From contig NZ_QNRE01000010.1 of assembly GCF_003315035.1 (NCBI RefSeq), positions 124,001 to 188,000 on the forward strand: a stretch of DNA of 64,000 nt, written 5' to 3'. This DNA is from Nocardia puris (lineage in GTDB: Bacteria > Actinomycetota > Actinomycetes > Mycobacteriales > Mycobacteriaceae). Positions 48,455-57,998 of the stretch are shown here, piece by piece. The stretch's first letter is position 1; each line of letters opens with the position of its first letter. The notes under the pieces were generated by a model. It was not told where the DNA came from. It saw only the letters and a list, made by a program, of their open reading frames with translations, and did no database searches. The translations under genes were made by a program, and so were the position numbers.

Positions 48455-49162
48455 GTGTCCACCGCTTCGACGCCCCTCGCGCTGGGCAGTTTCGATCCTC
48501 TCCTCTCGGCGGGTCCCGCACTCGTCTGGACAGTGGTCCTGACCTTCGTCTTCCTGGAGTGCGCGCTCATCATCGGGCTGTTCCTGCCCGGGGATTCGAT
48601 GTTGATCACCGCGGGCATCGTGATGGCCTCGCACGCCACCGGAGAGGCGCAGGTGTGGGCGCTCTCGGTGGGCGCCATGGTCTCCGCGATCGTCGGTAAC
48701 CAGGTCGGCTACGTGGTCGGGCAACGCACCGGGCACCGCCTGGTGGCGCGCAAGGACGGCCGCTACATCAACACCCGCAACCTACAGCGGGTGGCCGAGT
48801 TGCTGGCGCGGCACGGATTCCTCGCGGTGCTGGTGGCGCGCTGGATTCCGTGGGTGCGCACGCTGTGCCCGATGGTCGCGGGCGCGGCGGGCATGGACCA
48901 CCGCAAGTACACGATCGCCAGCACGCTCGGCGCGATCATCTGGGCGCCGGTGCTGTTGCTGATCGGCTACTACGCGGGCGGATTCCTGCAGCGGGTGCCC
49001 TGGCTGATGCCGGGCGTGGTGTGCCTGCTGGTGATCGGGTTGATCATCGGCACCGTGATCGGGATCCGGCAGTACCGGATGGAGATGGCCCGCCCCGCCG
49101 AGGACTTCGACGTGGAGATGGACGACGCTCCCACCGCGGTGCTGCCGCGCGTGGAGTCCTGA
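48455..49162 (+). CDS. DedA family membrane protein
   Basis: 235 residues from GTG 48455. The family signature LECALIIGLFLPGDSMLI, GNQVGYVVGQRTG, and ARWIPWVRTLCPMVAGAAGM with the conserved Arg are present; about five hydrophobic helices, including two re-entrant ones. DedA proteins flip or transport undecaprenyl phosphate or phospholipids and affect membrane potential. Equivalent to Rv0364 by position. Confidence 0.92.
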   Translation: MSTASTPLALGSFDPLLSAGPALVWTVVLTFVFLECALIIGLFLPGDSMLITAGIVMASHATGEAQVWALSVGAMVSAIVGNQVGYVVGQRTGHRLVARKDGRYINTRNLQRVAELLARHGFLAVLVARWIPWVRTLCPMVAGAAGMDHRKYTIASTLGAIIWAPVLLLIGYYAGGFLQRVPWLMPGVVCLLVIGLIIGTVIGIRQYRMEMARPAEDFDVEMDDAPTAVLPRVES

Positions 49163-49171
49163 ACCCGGCGC

Positions 49172-50332
49172 TCAGAGCCCGGCGCCGCTCACCTGGTAGG
49201 CCGCCTCCATCAACATCCAGCCCGACAGCTGCACCGACAGGTCGCGCTCGGGCACCTTCGACGCGGTGACCGACCCGCCCGAGGTGAAATGCCCCGCGCC
49301 CGAGGTGCCGCCGGGCAACTGCGCCGGGCGGCTCCAGTCGGCGCCGAACAGCGGCTCGCCCTCCACCTCGAGCCGGTTCGCCCACGCCGCCTCCGCCGAG
49401 GCGCGCACCAGGGCCGCGGCGGCCTTGCGATCCTCGACCTGCTGACGCTCGTCGCCGGGCAACATCAGGGCGACCACCGCCAGGTACCGCGCCAGGATGC
49501 CGTTGAACAGGCCGCCGTCCCCGCCGCCACCCCCCTTGACGACACCGCCCGCCGTCATGTGCTCGGCGACGGCCGCGAGCAGGTTGTGCACGCGGTCCAG
49601 ATGGCGCTGTTCGCCGGTGTGCACGGCCAGTTCGGTCTCCACACCGAGCACCACGCCCTGGCAGTAGGTGAACGTGGGGCGTTCGATCACGCCGGAGGGC
49701 AGGTGGATGCCGTCCAGGATCAGGCCCGACTCCTCGTCGCGCAGCGTCGTGTCCAGCCAGTCCGCCATCTCCTGGCCGCGGGCGTGGCGGCCGAGTCGGA
49801 CCAGCGCGATCGCGGCCGGACCGTTGGCCGGGGCGTTGAAGTAGTCGCTGCGCACCCGCCACGGGATGCCGCCGCCGATCTCGGGCTGCCACGCCTCGTA
49901 CAGGCGCTTCTCCAGCGCCACCAGCGCGCCGCGCGCCTCGGTGATGCCCTGCGTGCGCTCGGCGCGCTCGAGGGCGATGGCCAGCCAGGCCATGTCGTCG
50001 TAGTACTTGTTGGTCCAGCCCGTGAGGTTGCGGGCGCGATGCGAGCGCACCAGCTCGCCGATGCGCTTGCGGCGGGCCGGGGTGGGGGTGCGGTTGGCGG
50101 CGTCCACCGCGCAGTCGATCAGGTGGGCCTGCCACCAGTAGTGCCAGGAGAAGAAGGCGCGCTCACGCCGGGTCGCGGGCCAGCCTACGACGCCCAATTC
50201 CGTTCCGGGACATACCCACAGCGCCCGCAGGTGCCGGGAGACGATCGCGGATTCGGCCATGTCCGCCCGCTCCGACCACAGCGCGGGCGTCGATGCAGCA
50301 TCCTGCCCGGTGTGCGGGCTCCGCGAGGTCAT
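49172..50332 (-). CDS. Glycoside hydrolase family 76 (alpha-mannanase-like)
   Basis: 386 residues from ATG 50332. Alpha/alpha-toroid with catalytic pair in NKYYDDMAWLAIAL (Asp-Asp), IGGGIPWRV and PTFTYCQGVVLG, all GH76 features; no signal peptide, so it is probably cytoplasmic as in mycobacterial Rv0365c. Family members cleave alpha-1,6-mannan. An internal start (MAESAIVS) is possible. The 156 bases to the next gene are non-coding. Confidence 0.88.
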   Translation of the reverse strand: MTSRSPHTGQDAASTPALWSERADMAESAIVSRHLRALWVCPGTELGVVGWPATRRERAFFSWHYWWQAHLIDCAVDAANRTPTPARRKRIGELVRSHRARNLTGWTNKYYDDMAWLAIALERAERTQGITEARGALVALEKRLYEAWQPEIGGGIPWRVRSDYFNAPANGPAAIALVRLGRHARGQEMADWLDTTLRDEESGLILDGIHLPSGVIERPTFTYCQGVVLGVETELAVHTGEQRHLDRVHNLLAAVAEHMTAGGVVKGGGGGDGGLFNGILARYLAVVALMLPGDERQQVEDRKAAAALVRASAEAAWANRLEVEGEPLFGADWSRPAQLPGGTSGAGHFTSGGSVTASKVPERDLSVQLSGWMLMEAAYQVSGAGL

Positions 50333-50488
50333 CTCTCAATGGTGCCAGCTCCGAACGAATTCTCGCCGCCGAATTGTTACCCGGCCGACGCCGAATCGTG
50401 CACCCGGCGGCCGGGAGTCCCGCGATCGGCGCGGTCGCCGAGCCCCGTCGGCCGGCACGCGCGGGACGGCCGCGCACCCCGCACCCGT

Positions 50489-51166
50489 TCACCAAGCCGT
50501 CGACAGGTCCGCGTGCTGACGAATCCACGCGTGCATCGCGATGCCCGCCGCGACACCCGCGTTGATGCTGCGCGTGGAACCGAACTGCGCGATCGAAACC
50601 GTCATGGCCGCGGCGTCTTTCGCGTGATCGGTGACGCCGGGGCCCTCCTGCCCGAACAGCAGCAGGCACTCGCGCGGCAGCTGCGCCGTCTCCAGCGGGA
50701 CCGCGCCGGGCACGTTGTCGACGGCGACCACCGCGAGGCCGTGTGCCGCGGCGTACTCGACCAGGTCCGCGACGCTCGCGTGATGTTCGAGGTGCTGATA
50801 GCGGTCGGTGACCATGGCGCCGCGACGATTCCAGCGGCGCCTGCCCACGATGTGCACGGCGGCCGCGGCGAACGCGTTTGCGGTGCGCACCACGGTCCCG
50901 ATGTTGGCGTCGTGCCCGAAGTTCTCGATCGCCACGTGGAACGGGTGGCGGCGGGCGTCGATGTCGGCGACGATCGCCTCGCGCGTCCAGTAGCGGTAGG
51001 CGTCGACCACATTGCGGCGGTCGCCGTGTTCGAGCAGTTCGGGGTCCAGGCGCGGATCGTCCGGCGGGGGCGTGTCGTGTTCGGCGCGCCACGGGCCCAC
51101 CCCGTGCGGGTGCTCGCCCCACTCGGTGGGTCCGGGTAGGTCCTGCTCCGGCGGCGCTTCGTTCAC
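50489..51166 (-). CDS. SpoU/TrmH family RNA 2'-O-methyltransferase
   Basis: 225 residues from GTG 51166 (VNEAPPEQDLPG). SPOUT-fold motifs: motif 1 HVAIENFGHDANIGTVVRTANAF, motif 2 LLLFGQEGPGV and motif 3 QFGSTRSINAGVAAGIAMHAW, which form the knotted S-adenosylmethionine site. The longer upstream frame was rejected because it overlaps the DUF4190 gene. Comparable to Rv0380c. RNA target not predictable. Confidence 0.92.
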   Translation of the reverse strand: MNEAPPEQDLPGPTEWGEHPHGVGPWRAEHDTPPPDDPRLDPELLEHGDRRNVVDAYRYWTREAIVADIDARRHPFHVAIENFGHDANIGTVVRTANAFAAAAVHIVGRRRWNRRGAMVTDRYQHLEHHASVADLVEYAAAHGLAVVAVDNVPGAVPLETAQLPRECLLLFGQEGPGVTDHAKDAAAMTVSIAQFGSTRSINAGVAAGIAMHAWIRQHADLSTAW

Positions 51167-51189
51167 GCCGACGATGCTAGAGCGGCCGG

Positions 51190-51516
51190 TCAGGACGGCG
51201 AGGTGGAGGCCACCACCAGCGAGATCACGATGATCGCGACGACGCCGATCACCACCAGCAGCATCAGGATCGTGCCGATCACGCCGCAGATGTAGCCGGC
51301 CTTGACGTTGCTGCGCCCGCCGATCGCGCCGCCCGAGGCGTCGATCTCCGCCAGCGCCTTGCGGCCCAGGAACCACGCGACCGGCGCGAACAGCTGGCAG
51401 AACACCAGGCCGAGGATGCCGAGCACCAGGATCGTGGTGGCTTGGGGATGGTCCGGCGGCGGACCGTACGGGCTACCGTAGGGCTGTGGATAACCGGACG
51501 CCGGTGGCATGGACAT
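51190..51516 (-). CDS. DUF4190 small membrane protein
   Basis: 108 residues from ATG 51516 (MSMPPASGYPQP; ATG 51510 also possible). A Pro/Tyr/Gly-rich N-terminus precedes two helices, TTILVLGILGLVFCQLFAPVAW and ICGVIGTILMLLVVIGVVAI, separated by GRKALAEIDASGG, the DUF4190 pattern. Function unknown. Confidence 0.85.
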   Translation of the reverse strand: MSMPPASGYPQPYGSPYGPPPDHPQATTILVLGILGLVFCQLFAPVAWFLGRKALAEIDASGGAIGGRSNVKAGYICGVIGTILMLLVVIGVVAIIVISLVVASTSPS

Positions 51517-51616
51517 GCACTCGATGCTAACTCCCGGCAACCCTTCGATGGTGTAGCTGGCCACACCCGCGATCCGGGGGCGGGCTCCATCGAGAACGCG
51601 GCCGCACGCGAGAAAC

Positions 51617-52999
51617 ATGGGGTTCATGACCGAGACGCATGCCGAACCGACCCTCGTGCTCGACCAACCCGACGCCCCGCCGGGCCCGGCGGGGCGCTCG
51701 CCGCTGCGCGCGGTGCTGCGCGCGCCGATCGAGGCCAGGACCTGGAAGGAACTGGCGTACCTGATCGCGGTGTGCGTGCTCGGCGGGGTCGCGATCAGCT
51801 ACCTGTTCTTCGGGTTCGGCGGCAGTCTCTACCTCTCGATCTTCCTGGTCGGCATCCCGATCCTGGCGCTGGTGCTGCTCGGGGCGCGCCTGTCGGGCTA
51901 CGTGTATCGCGCGCTGTGCCGCGATCTGCTCGGCACCCCGGTCGACGCGCCGCCGCCGTTCCAGCCGCCGCGCGGCTTCTTCGGATTCCTGCGCGGTGCG
52001 TTCACCGACCGGCCCAGCTGGCGGGCGGTGCTGTTCCTGCTCGTGCAGTCGGTGCTCGGGCTGATGGCCGGATACGTCGTGCTCGTCGTCATCGCGATGA
52101 CGGTGTTCCTGGCCATCTCCCCGATCCCGTGGGCGGTGTTCCGGCCCACCAACGTCGACGCGAGCGGCGTGGAGCGGCAGTCGCTCATGCAGTTCGGCGA
52201 GTTCTACATCGACACCTGGCCGCGGGTGCTCGGGCTCGCCGCGCTCGGCGTGCTCGGGTGCTTCGCGCTGCCGTGGCTGGTGCGCGGCGTCTGCCACATG
52301 CACCGGTGGCTGACGGTGCAGCTGCTCGGCGCCACCCCGCGCGACCGCCAGCTCGTCGAGTTGCGGGAGAGCAGGCGCGCCGCCGTCGACGATTCGGCCG
52401 CCACGCTGCGCCGCGTCGAACGCGACCTGCACGACGGCACCCAGGCCCGACTGGTCACCATCGCGATGGCGCTCGGGCGCGCCGAGGAGCGCATCGCCGC
52501 CGGTGGCGACCCCAGCGACCTCATCGCCGACGCGCACGCCAGCTCCAAGGAAGCGCTCACCGAGCTGCGCGAACTCGTGCGCGGCATCCACCCGCCCGCC
52601 CTGGAACTGGGGCTCGGCCCCGCGTTGGAGACGCTGGCGGCACGCTGCGCGATCCCCGTGGAGCTGCGGGTGCACCTGCCGCGGCGGCCGAACCCGGCCG
52701 TGGAGGCGATCGCCTACTTCTCCGTCGCCGAACTGCTCACCAACGTGGTGAAGCACGCGCACGCCGAACGGGCCTGGGTGTCGGTGATGCCCGACAGCCA
52801 GCGCACCATCCGGGTGACCGTGCGCGACAACGGAGTGGGCGGGGTGCTCCAGCCCGCCGAGGGCGCGCCCGTCGCGGGCAGCGGGCTGGCCGGGCTCGCG
52901 GCGCGGGCGCGCGCCGTGGACGGCACCCTGACGGTGGACAGCCCGCCCGGCGGACCGACCGTGGTGACGATGCTGCTGCCGGTCGAGGACCTGCGATGA
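51617..52999 (+). CDS. Sensor histidine kinase (HisKA_3, NarL type)
   Basis: 460 residues (ATG 51617; ATG 51626 reads MTETHAEP and may be the true start). N-terminal membrane region with about four helices, then HisKA_3 phosphoacceptor RRVERDLHDGTQARLV with His near residue 272, and HATPase with AYFSVAELLTNVVKHAHA, VRDNGVGG and GSGLAGLAARA. No extracytoplasmic sensor of size, so it probably senses within the membrane. Stop overlaps the regulator start (ATGA). Confidence 0.94.
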   Translation: MGFMTETHAEPTLVLDQPDAPPGPAGRSPLRAVLRAPIEARTWKELAYLIAVCVLGGVAISYLFFGFGGSLYLSIFLVGIPILALVLLGARLSGYVYRALCRDLLGTPVDAPPPFQPPRGFFGFLRGAFTDRPSWRAVLFLLVQSVLGLMAGYVVLVVIAMTVFLAISPIPWAVFRPTNVDASGVERQSLMQFGEFYIDTWPRVLGLAALGVLGCFALPWLVRGVCHMHRWLTVQLLGATPRDRQLVELRESRRAAVDDSAATLRRVERDLHDGTQARLVTIAMALGRAEERIAAGGDPSDLIADAHASSKEALTELRELVRGIHPPALELGLGPALETLAARCAIPVELRVHLPRRPNPAVEAIAYFSVAELLTNVVKHAHAERAWVSVMPDSQRTIRVTVRDNGVGGVLQPAEGAPVAGSGLAGLAARARAVDGTLTVDSPPGGPTVVTMLLPVEDLR

Positions 53000-53649
53000 G
53001 CACGCCGCTGCGGATCGTCATCGCCGAGGACAGCGCGATCCTGCGCGACGGGCTGGCCGGGCTGCTCACCGAGCGCGGGCACGAGGTGGTGGCGATGGTG
53101 GGCGACGCGTCCACCCTGGCCGATGTGGTGGCGGCGCACAATCCCGACGTGGCGGTGGTGGACGTGCGGATGCCCCCCTCGTTCACCGACGAGGGGCTGC
53201 TCGCCGCCATCGAACTGCGCCGCAAGTTCCCCATGACCGGGGTGCTGGTGTTCTCGCAGTGGATCGAAACCCGGTACGCGACAGAACTTCTCGCCGGCGG
53301 CGCGAGTGGGGTCGGCTACCTGCTCAAGGACCGGGTGGCCGACGTGCGCGAGTTCGTCGACGCGCTGGGCCGCGTCGCCACCGGCGGCACCGCCCTCGAC
53401 CCGGAAGTGGTGAGTCAGCTGATGGGTGCCGCACGCCAACAGGATTCGCTGGCCCGCCTCACCCCGCGCGAGCGCGAGGTGCTCGAACTCATGGCGCAGG
53501 GGTTGTCCAACGGGGCGATCGCCGAAGCGCTCACCGTGACCGAGCGGGCGGTGGAGAAGCACATCGGCAACATCTTCACCAAACTCGATCTGCCGCCGTC
53601 GGACACCCACCACCGGCGGGTGCTGGCGGTGCTGCGGTTGAAGGGGTAG
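52996..53649 (+). CDS. NarL/LuxR-type response regulator
   Basis: 217 residues from ATG 52996. Receiver domain with acidic E11-D12, phospho-acceptor D56 in VAVVDVRMP and lysine in YLLKDRV; C-terminal LuxR helix-turn-helix LTPREREVLELMAQGLSNGAIAEAL and VEKHIGNIFTKL. A much longer open frame upstream is shadow of the kinase gene. Forms a two-component pair with the preceding kinase; regulon unknown. Confidence 0.95.
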   Translation: MSTPLRIVIAEDSAILRDGLAGLLTERGHEVVAMVGDASTLADVVAAHNPDVAVVDVRMPPSFTDEGLLAAIELRRKFPMTGVLVFSQWIETRYATELLAGGASGVGYLLKDRVADVREFVDALGRVATGGTALDPEVVSQLMGAARQQDSLARLTPREREVLELMAQGLSNGAIAEALTVTERAVEKHIGNIFTKLDLPPSDTHHRRVLAVLRLKG

Positions 53650-53731
53650 GGATCGGCGCGAAGGCCGGTTCATCCACCCGGAATCGGCCTATCCTGGAGG
53701 GATAAGGGCGGGTCAGGGGGTGGAGGCTGCC

Positions 53732-54178
53732 ATGGATCACGCACGGATTCTGCGCACGGTGCTCGGCGTCACCGCCGGATACCTGATCCTGCTCGGCCTG
53801 TGGCTCGGCTGGCTCGTGCACCACACCCCGCCCGGCACCGTCCCGTATCAGATCGTGGCGCTGGTCGGCCTGTTCGGCTCCTGCGTCGGCCTCGGCATGC
53901 TGCTCGCCGCCCGCCCCTCCCGCGCCGACCGCAAACTCTGGCGCCACGGCCTCGAAGGATGGGCCACCATCGAAGGCGTCCACCCTCTCGCCCGCACCGA
54001 CCACTACACCGAACTCACCGAACTGGACCTCGAACTCACCGTCCCCGGCTCCGAAACCTACCGCGGCACAATAGTCTTCGACGTCACCCCCGCCGACAAA
54101 CCCAAGCTCTCCCCCGGCGAAACCATCTCCATCCGAGTAGACCCGGAGAACCGCGACCGCATAATCCTGGTCCTGTAG
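53732..54178 (+). CDS. Membrane protein with extracellular/OB-like C-terminal domain (DUF3592-like)
   Basis: 148 residues from ATG 53732 with GGAGG six bases upstream. Two hydrophobic helices (VTAGYLILLGLWLGWLVH, IVALVGLFGSCVGLGMLL) followed by a beta-rich region with GLEGWATIEGV, TELDLELTVPGS and an SPGETISIRVDPENRDRIIL close, resembling DUF3592 proteins. Function unknown. Confidence 0.68.
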   Translation: MDHARILRTVLGVTAGYLILLGLWLGWLVHHTPPGTVPYQIVALVGLFGSCVGLGMLLAARPSRADRKLWRHGLEGWATIEGVHPLARTDHYTELTELDLELTVPGSETYRGTIVFDVTPADKPKLSPGETISIRVDPENRDRIILVL

Positions 54179-54202
54179 GTGCCACCGCTCGCGGGCCGAG
54201 AC

Positions 54203-54760
54203 TCAATCCGAGTGGAAGTGCGACTCACGAGCGAGGTCCGGGCGCCCCTCGGCGCGGCGTTCGGCCAGCTTTCGCCCGCGCTCGATCACCCCGGCCGCGC
54301 GCAGCGCGAACCAGGCGGTCACCGACTCCCAGCGCCGCTCGGCGCGGCCCGTCTCGTGGAGCAGCCAGAGCGGCGGGTCGGCGCGCAGCAGGTCGCCGCC
54401 GTCCACTACGACGTAGCTGTACGCCCCGGCCTCCGCGATCACCAGCAGATCGGCGGGGGCACGCAGCGGGACGGTCTCGGCATCGTCGAAACAGCCCAGG
54501 GCGTCACGCTTGGTCGCGGCGTCGACCATCCGCACACCGAAAGATGTTCCGGAGAACCAGATTCCCGGGTCCTCCCCGATCAACCGCAGCACTTCACGAA
54601 CAGCCGCGGGAACCGTCTCGACGCCTTGCTCGGCTGCCCATCGGTCGATCTGCGCGTCTGTGGCTCCGGTCGCCGAATCCGGGTTCCATCCCCGCGCGAC
54701 CACCTGGTCGCGGGACCGGCGGATGGCGGCGGCGGCGCGATCGTCCGCTGGTGACGTCAC
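54203..54760 (-). CDS. SMI1/KNR4 family protein
   Basis: 185 residues from GTG 54760 (VTSPADDRAAAAIRRS). VREVLRLIGEDPGIWFSGTSFGV near the middle followed by APADLLVIAEAGAYSYVVVDG is the strand-and-turn pattern of the SMI1/KNR4 (SUKH) superfamily, many of which are immunity proteins to secreted toxins, while others are housekeeping. No toxin gene lies nearby. Confidence 0.7.
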   Translation of the reverse strand: MTSPADDRAAAAIRRSRDQVVARGWNPDSATGATDAQIDRWAAEQGVETVPAAVREVLRLIGEDPGIWFSGTSFGVRMVDAATKRDALGCFDDAETVPLRAPADLLVIAEAGAYSYVVVDGGDLLRADPPLWLLHETGRAERRWESVTAWFALRAAGVIERGRKLAERRAEGRPDLARESHFHSD

Positions 54761-54774
54761 GGGTCCGTCCGGAC

Positions 54775-55464
54775 CTACTTTTCGTGGGCTCGGGGGTCGG
54801 TGAGGAGGTACTGGGCGGCGGCGTAAGTGGCCAGGATGATGCCCTCGGTGGTGCGGCGGGCGCGGGGGGAGCTGGCGAAGATGCGGCGGAGCACGATCAG
54901 GCCGTCGGAGAGGGTGAAGAGGAGGGCGCCGAGGCCGAGGCGGGAGCGGGGGTCGGGGCCCGGGATATTCAGGCCCGCAAGATTTTTCGCACCGGGGGCC
55001 AGGGCCGGGTCGGAGGCGAGGGTGGCCGCCGTGCCGAGGGTGGCGCCGTAGGCGGTGAGGGGCGCGGCGACGGTGGGGGCCTTGACACGCATCAGCGCGG
55101 CCGCGCCCAGCCAGGCCGCGAGGCGCTGGCCGGCGATGGCCGCGCGGGGCCGGGCGCCGCGCCGCCACCACAGCACGGAGTAACCCGCCTGCATGACGGC
55201 GAACGACGACGCGCCCGCGATCAGCCTGCGATCGTCGTCGGGATCGATGAGCAGCACGTCACCGAGGGTGGCCGCACCGAGCGAACCGAGCAGCACGGTG
55301 CGGTCGACGGGGTCGAGCGCCACCTCCGAGGTCGCCACGTCGGCGGCCAGCAGCGGCATCATGAGCGGCTTGGCCACCCACTGGAGCTTGTCGCGACCGG
55401 TGACGGCGCCGAACACCGTCACCGCCGCCGCGCCGACGAACGCCGCGCGAAAGGGCCTCGCCAT
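54775..55464 (-). CDS. Lysoplasmalogenase (YhhN family)
   Basis: 229 residues, about seven hydrophobic helices. KPLMMPLLAADV, LGDVLLIDPDD, RLGLGALLFTLSDGLIVLRR match the conserved acidic and Lys positions of TMEM86/YhhN lysoplasmalogenases, which hydrolyse the vinyl-ether bond of lysoplasmalogens; some actinobacterial members may act on other lipids. Three bases separate it from the FabH-like gene. Confidence 0.85.
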   Translation of the reverse strand: MARPFRAAFVGAAAVTVFGAVTGRDKLQWVAKPLMMPLLAADVATSEVALDPVDRTVLLGSLGAATLGDVLLIDPDDDRRLIAGASSFAVMQAGYSVLWWRRGARPRAAIAGQRLAAWLGAAALMRVKAPTVAAPLTAYGATLGTAATLASDPALAPGAKNLAGLNIPGPDPRSRLGLGALLFTLSDGLIVLRRIFASSPRARRTTEGIILATYAAAQYLLTDPRAHEK

Positions 55465-55466
55465 AG

Positions 55467-56522
55467 TCAGAAACTGGCCTCGGCCGGCTTCGGGGGCAGG
55501 GTCACGACCTGGCCGGCGTAACTCAGGCCCGCGCCGAACCCGAGCAGCAACGCCAGTTGCCCGCCCTTGGCCTTACCCGTCACCAGCATCTCCTCCATCG
55601 CCAGCGGAATGGACGCGGCGGAGGTGTTGCCGGTGTTCTCGATGTCGTTGGCCATCGGGATCTCGTCGGCCAGCCCGAGGTTCTTCTTCATCAGCTCGTT
55701 GATGCGGGCGTTGGCCTGGTGCGGGATGAACACCTCGATATCGTCCTTGGACACCCCCGACACCTCCAGCGCCGAGGCCAGCGCGCGCGGCAGAGTGACG
55801 GCGGCCCAACGGAATACGCGCGGCCCCTCCATGCGCAGCGACATCCGGCCGACCGGCTCCACCGCCGGGTCGGTGCCCTGCAACCGCTGTGCCTTGTTCA
55901 TGTACTCGAGGAAGTCGACGTCCTGGGCGATCGCTTCGGCGTTCTCGCCGTCGCTGCCCCACACCGTCGGGGAGATGCCGTTCTCCTCGCTCGGCCCGAC
56001 CACCACCGCGCCCGCGCCGTCACCGAAGATCATCGCGGTGCCGCGGTCGGTGGGGTCCAGGCCCACGGTCATCGTCTCGGCGCCGATGACCAGCACGTAG
56101 TCGGCCGAGCCCGCGCGGATCAGGTCGGCGGCCACGCCCAGCCCGTAGCCGAAGCCACCGCAGCCGGAGGTGAGGTCGAAGGCGGGGATGCCGTTCATGC
56201 CCAGGTCGGAGGCCACGGTCGGCGCGCCGTGCGGGGTGAGCTTGAGCCAGCTCGAGGTACACAGGATGAGCGCGCCGATCTTGGCGCGGTCGATGCCGGT
56301 ATTGGTGAGCGCGCGTTCGCCCGCGCCCGCGGCGATGGAGCGCAGGGTCTCGTCGCCGCTGATCCAGCGCCGGTTGCGGACGCCGGTGCGCTCGAAGATC
56401 CACTGGTCGGTGGAGTCCAGGACCTCGCACACCTCGTCATTGCTGACGATGCGCTGGGGTCGGTAGGCACCGATTCCGAGCATCGCAACATTCTGGCGAC
56501 TCTTGTTTACCGCAATGCTCAC
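55467..56522 (-). CDS. Beta-ketoacyl-ACP synthase III-like (FabH family)
   Basis: 351 residues from GTG 56522 (a GTG immediately before it is also possible). Thiolase-fold condensing enzyme with Cys in DLTSGCGGFGYGL (C122 counted from GTG 56525), His in VFIPHQANARI (H269) and Asn in ENTGNTSAASIP (N300), the complete KAS III triad. FabH joins acyl-CoA and malonyl-ACP to start fatty-acid elongation; in mycolate producers it links FAS-I to FAS-II. Some FabH homologues have other roles, so the exact substrate is open. Confidence 0.9.
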   Translation of the reverse strand: MSIAVNKSRQNVAMLGIGAYRPQRIVSNDEVCEVLDSTDQWIFERTGVRNRRWISGDETLRSIAAGAGERALTNTGIDRAKIGALILCTSSWLKLTPHGAPTVASDLGMNGIPAFDLTSGCGGFGYGLGVAADLIRAGSADYVLVIGAETMTVGLDPTDRGTAMIFGDGAGAVVVGPSEENGISPTVWGSDGENAEAIAQDVDFLEYMNKAQRLQGTDPAVEPVGRMSLRMEGPRVFRWAAVTLPRALASALEVSGVSKDDIEVFIPHQANARINELMKKNLGLADEIPMANDIENTGNTSAASIPLAMEEMLVTGKAKGGQLALLLGFGAGLSYAGQVVTLPPKPAEASF

Positions 56523-56576
56523 CACTGGTGACTCACACGTCCTTCACCGTCCGGACAAACTTGAACAGCGTCCAGG

Positions 56577-57158
56577 CTATCCCAGGGCCAAATCCTTCAG
56601 GCCGAGGATGGATCGATATTCCAATCCCTCGGCGGCGATCACCTGATCGGCCCCGGTCTCCCGGTCCACGACGGTGGCCACGCCCACCACGGTGGCACCG
56701 GCGTCCCGCAGCGCGCGCACGGCCGTGAGCGGGGAGTTTCCGGTGGTGGTGGTGTCCTCGACGACGAGCACGCGCTTGCCGACGATGTCGGGGCCCTCGA
56801 TCTGGCGCTGCATGCCGTGGGTCTTGGCGGCCTTGCGCACCACGAACGCGTCGATCGGGCGGCCCGGCGCGTGCATGACGGCCAGCGCGACGGGGTCGGC
56901 GCCCATGGTGAGACCACCGACGGCGTCGAAGTCCCAGTCGGCGACGAGTTCGCGCAGCAGTTTGCCGATCAGTGGCCCGGCCCGGTGGTGCAGGGTCGCG
57001 CGGCGCAGGTCCACGTAGTAGTCGGCCTCCTTGCCGGACGACAGCGTCACCTTGCCGTGCACCACGGCCAGCTCGCGCACCAGCGCGGCCAATCTGTCGC
57101 GGTCGGCGCCGCCCCCGTGCTCGGTGTCACCGTGCACCGCACTCGCCTGGTCGATCAT
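56577..57158 (-). CDS. pyrE: Orotate phosphoribosyltransferase
   Basis: 193 residues. Makes orotidine 5'-phosphate from orotate and PRPP. GKVTLSSGKEADYYVDLRR near the N-terminus and the PRPP loop VLVVEDTTTTGNSPLTAV are decisive; FVVRKAAKTHG gives the flexible loop. Position between a FabH-like and an SDR gene, with clpB further on, parallels Rv0382c. Confidence 0.96.
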   Translation of the reverse strand: MIDQASAVHGDTEHGGGADRDRLAALVRELAVVHGKVTLSSGKEADYYVDLRRATLHHRAGPLIGKLLRELVADWDFDAVGGLTMGADPVALAVMHAPGRPIDAFVVRKAAKTHGMQRQIEGPDIVGKRVLVVEDTTTTGNSPLTAVRALRDAGATVVGVATVVDRETGADQVIAAEGLEYRSILGLKDLALG

Positions 57159-57160
57159 GT

Positions 57161-57973
57161 CTAAGTCCTTCCGCGTGAATTGAACAAGCCCCGATTCATT
57201 CGGACCTGCAGGGTTCGCGGGATGAGTCCGGCCGCGGTGGTGATCGCCTTGTACTGCACGCCGGGCACGCTGACGACCCGGTTCTTCTCGAGATCACGCA
57301 GCGAACCGGCGACGACCTGTTCGACGGACAGCCACAGCGGCGCGGGCAGCGAGGACATCTCGATACCCGCGCGGTCGTGGAATTCCGTGCGGACGAATCC
57401 GGGGCACAGCGCCTGGATACGGACACCGGTTCCGGCCAGGCCGCCCGCCAACCCTTCCGTGAAGGATACGACGTAGGCCTTGGAGGCCGAATAGGTCGAG
57501 CCCCGCCCCGGCACGAGTCCGGCGACGCTGGCCACATTGACGATGGTGCCCTTGGCCGCGGCGATCATGGACGGCAGCGCGGCGTGGGTGAGTTCCAGCA
57601 CGGCGCCGACGTTGAGGTCGAGCTGGGCGCGCACCCGGTCGAAGGGCAGCTCCCAGAACTCGCCTTTGAGCCCGATTCCCGCGTTATTGACGAGGAAATC
57701 GACGCCCTCGGCGGCCCGCGCCGCGACGTGTTCGCGATCCGCGTCGACCGTGAGGTCGGCGGTCAGCACCTGCGAGCGGGTATCGAATTTGCGGGCCACC
57801 TCGGCGGCGAACGCGGCCAGGCGATCGGCGTCCCTGGCGACGAGCACCAGGTCGTAGCCGAGCGCGGCCAGGCGCTGGGCGTAGGCCTGGCCGATGCCGG
57901 AGGTGGGACCCGTGACGAGGGCCACGGGGCGGGTGGCGCCGGGCAGGCGCGCGGGGGCGGAACCATCGGTCAT
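57161..57973 (-). CDS. Short-chain dehydrogenase/reductase
   Basis: 270 residues from ATG 57973 (MTDGSAPARLPGATRP). Cofactor loop TGPTSGIG, VNNAGIG, catalytic Ser in VNVASVAGLVPG, and YSASK with the Tyr-x3-Lys pair. The Asp/Arg after the second strand (VLVARDADRL) favours NADP(H). A two-base gap from the pyrE start suggests cotranscription. Substrate unknown. Confidence 0.92.
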   Translation of the reverse strand: MTDGSAPARLPGATRPVALVTGPTSGIGQAYAQRLAALGYDLVLVARDADRLAAFAAEVARKFDTRSQVLTADLTVDADREHVAARAAEGVDFLVNNAGIGLKGEFWELPFDRVRAQLDLNVGAVLELTHAALPSMIAAAKGTIVNVASVAGLVPGRGSTYSASKAYVVSFTEGLAGGLAGTGVRIQALCPGFVRTEFHDRAGIEMSSLPAPLWLSVEQVVAGSLRDLEKNRVVSVPGVQYKAITTAAGLIPRTLQVRMNRGLFNSRGRT

Positions 57974-57998
57974 GACGACGCGAATCCCCTCGGGTGGG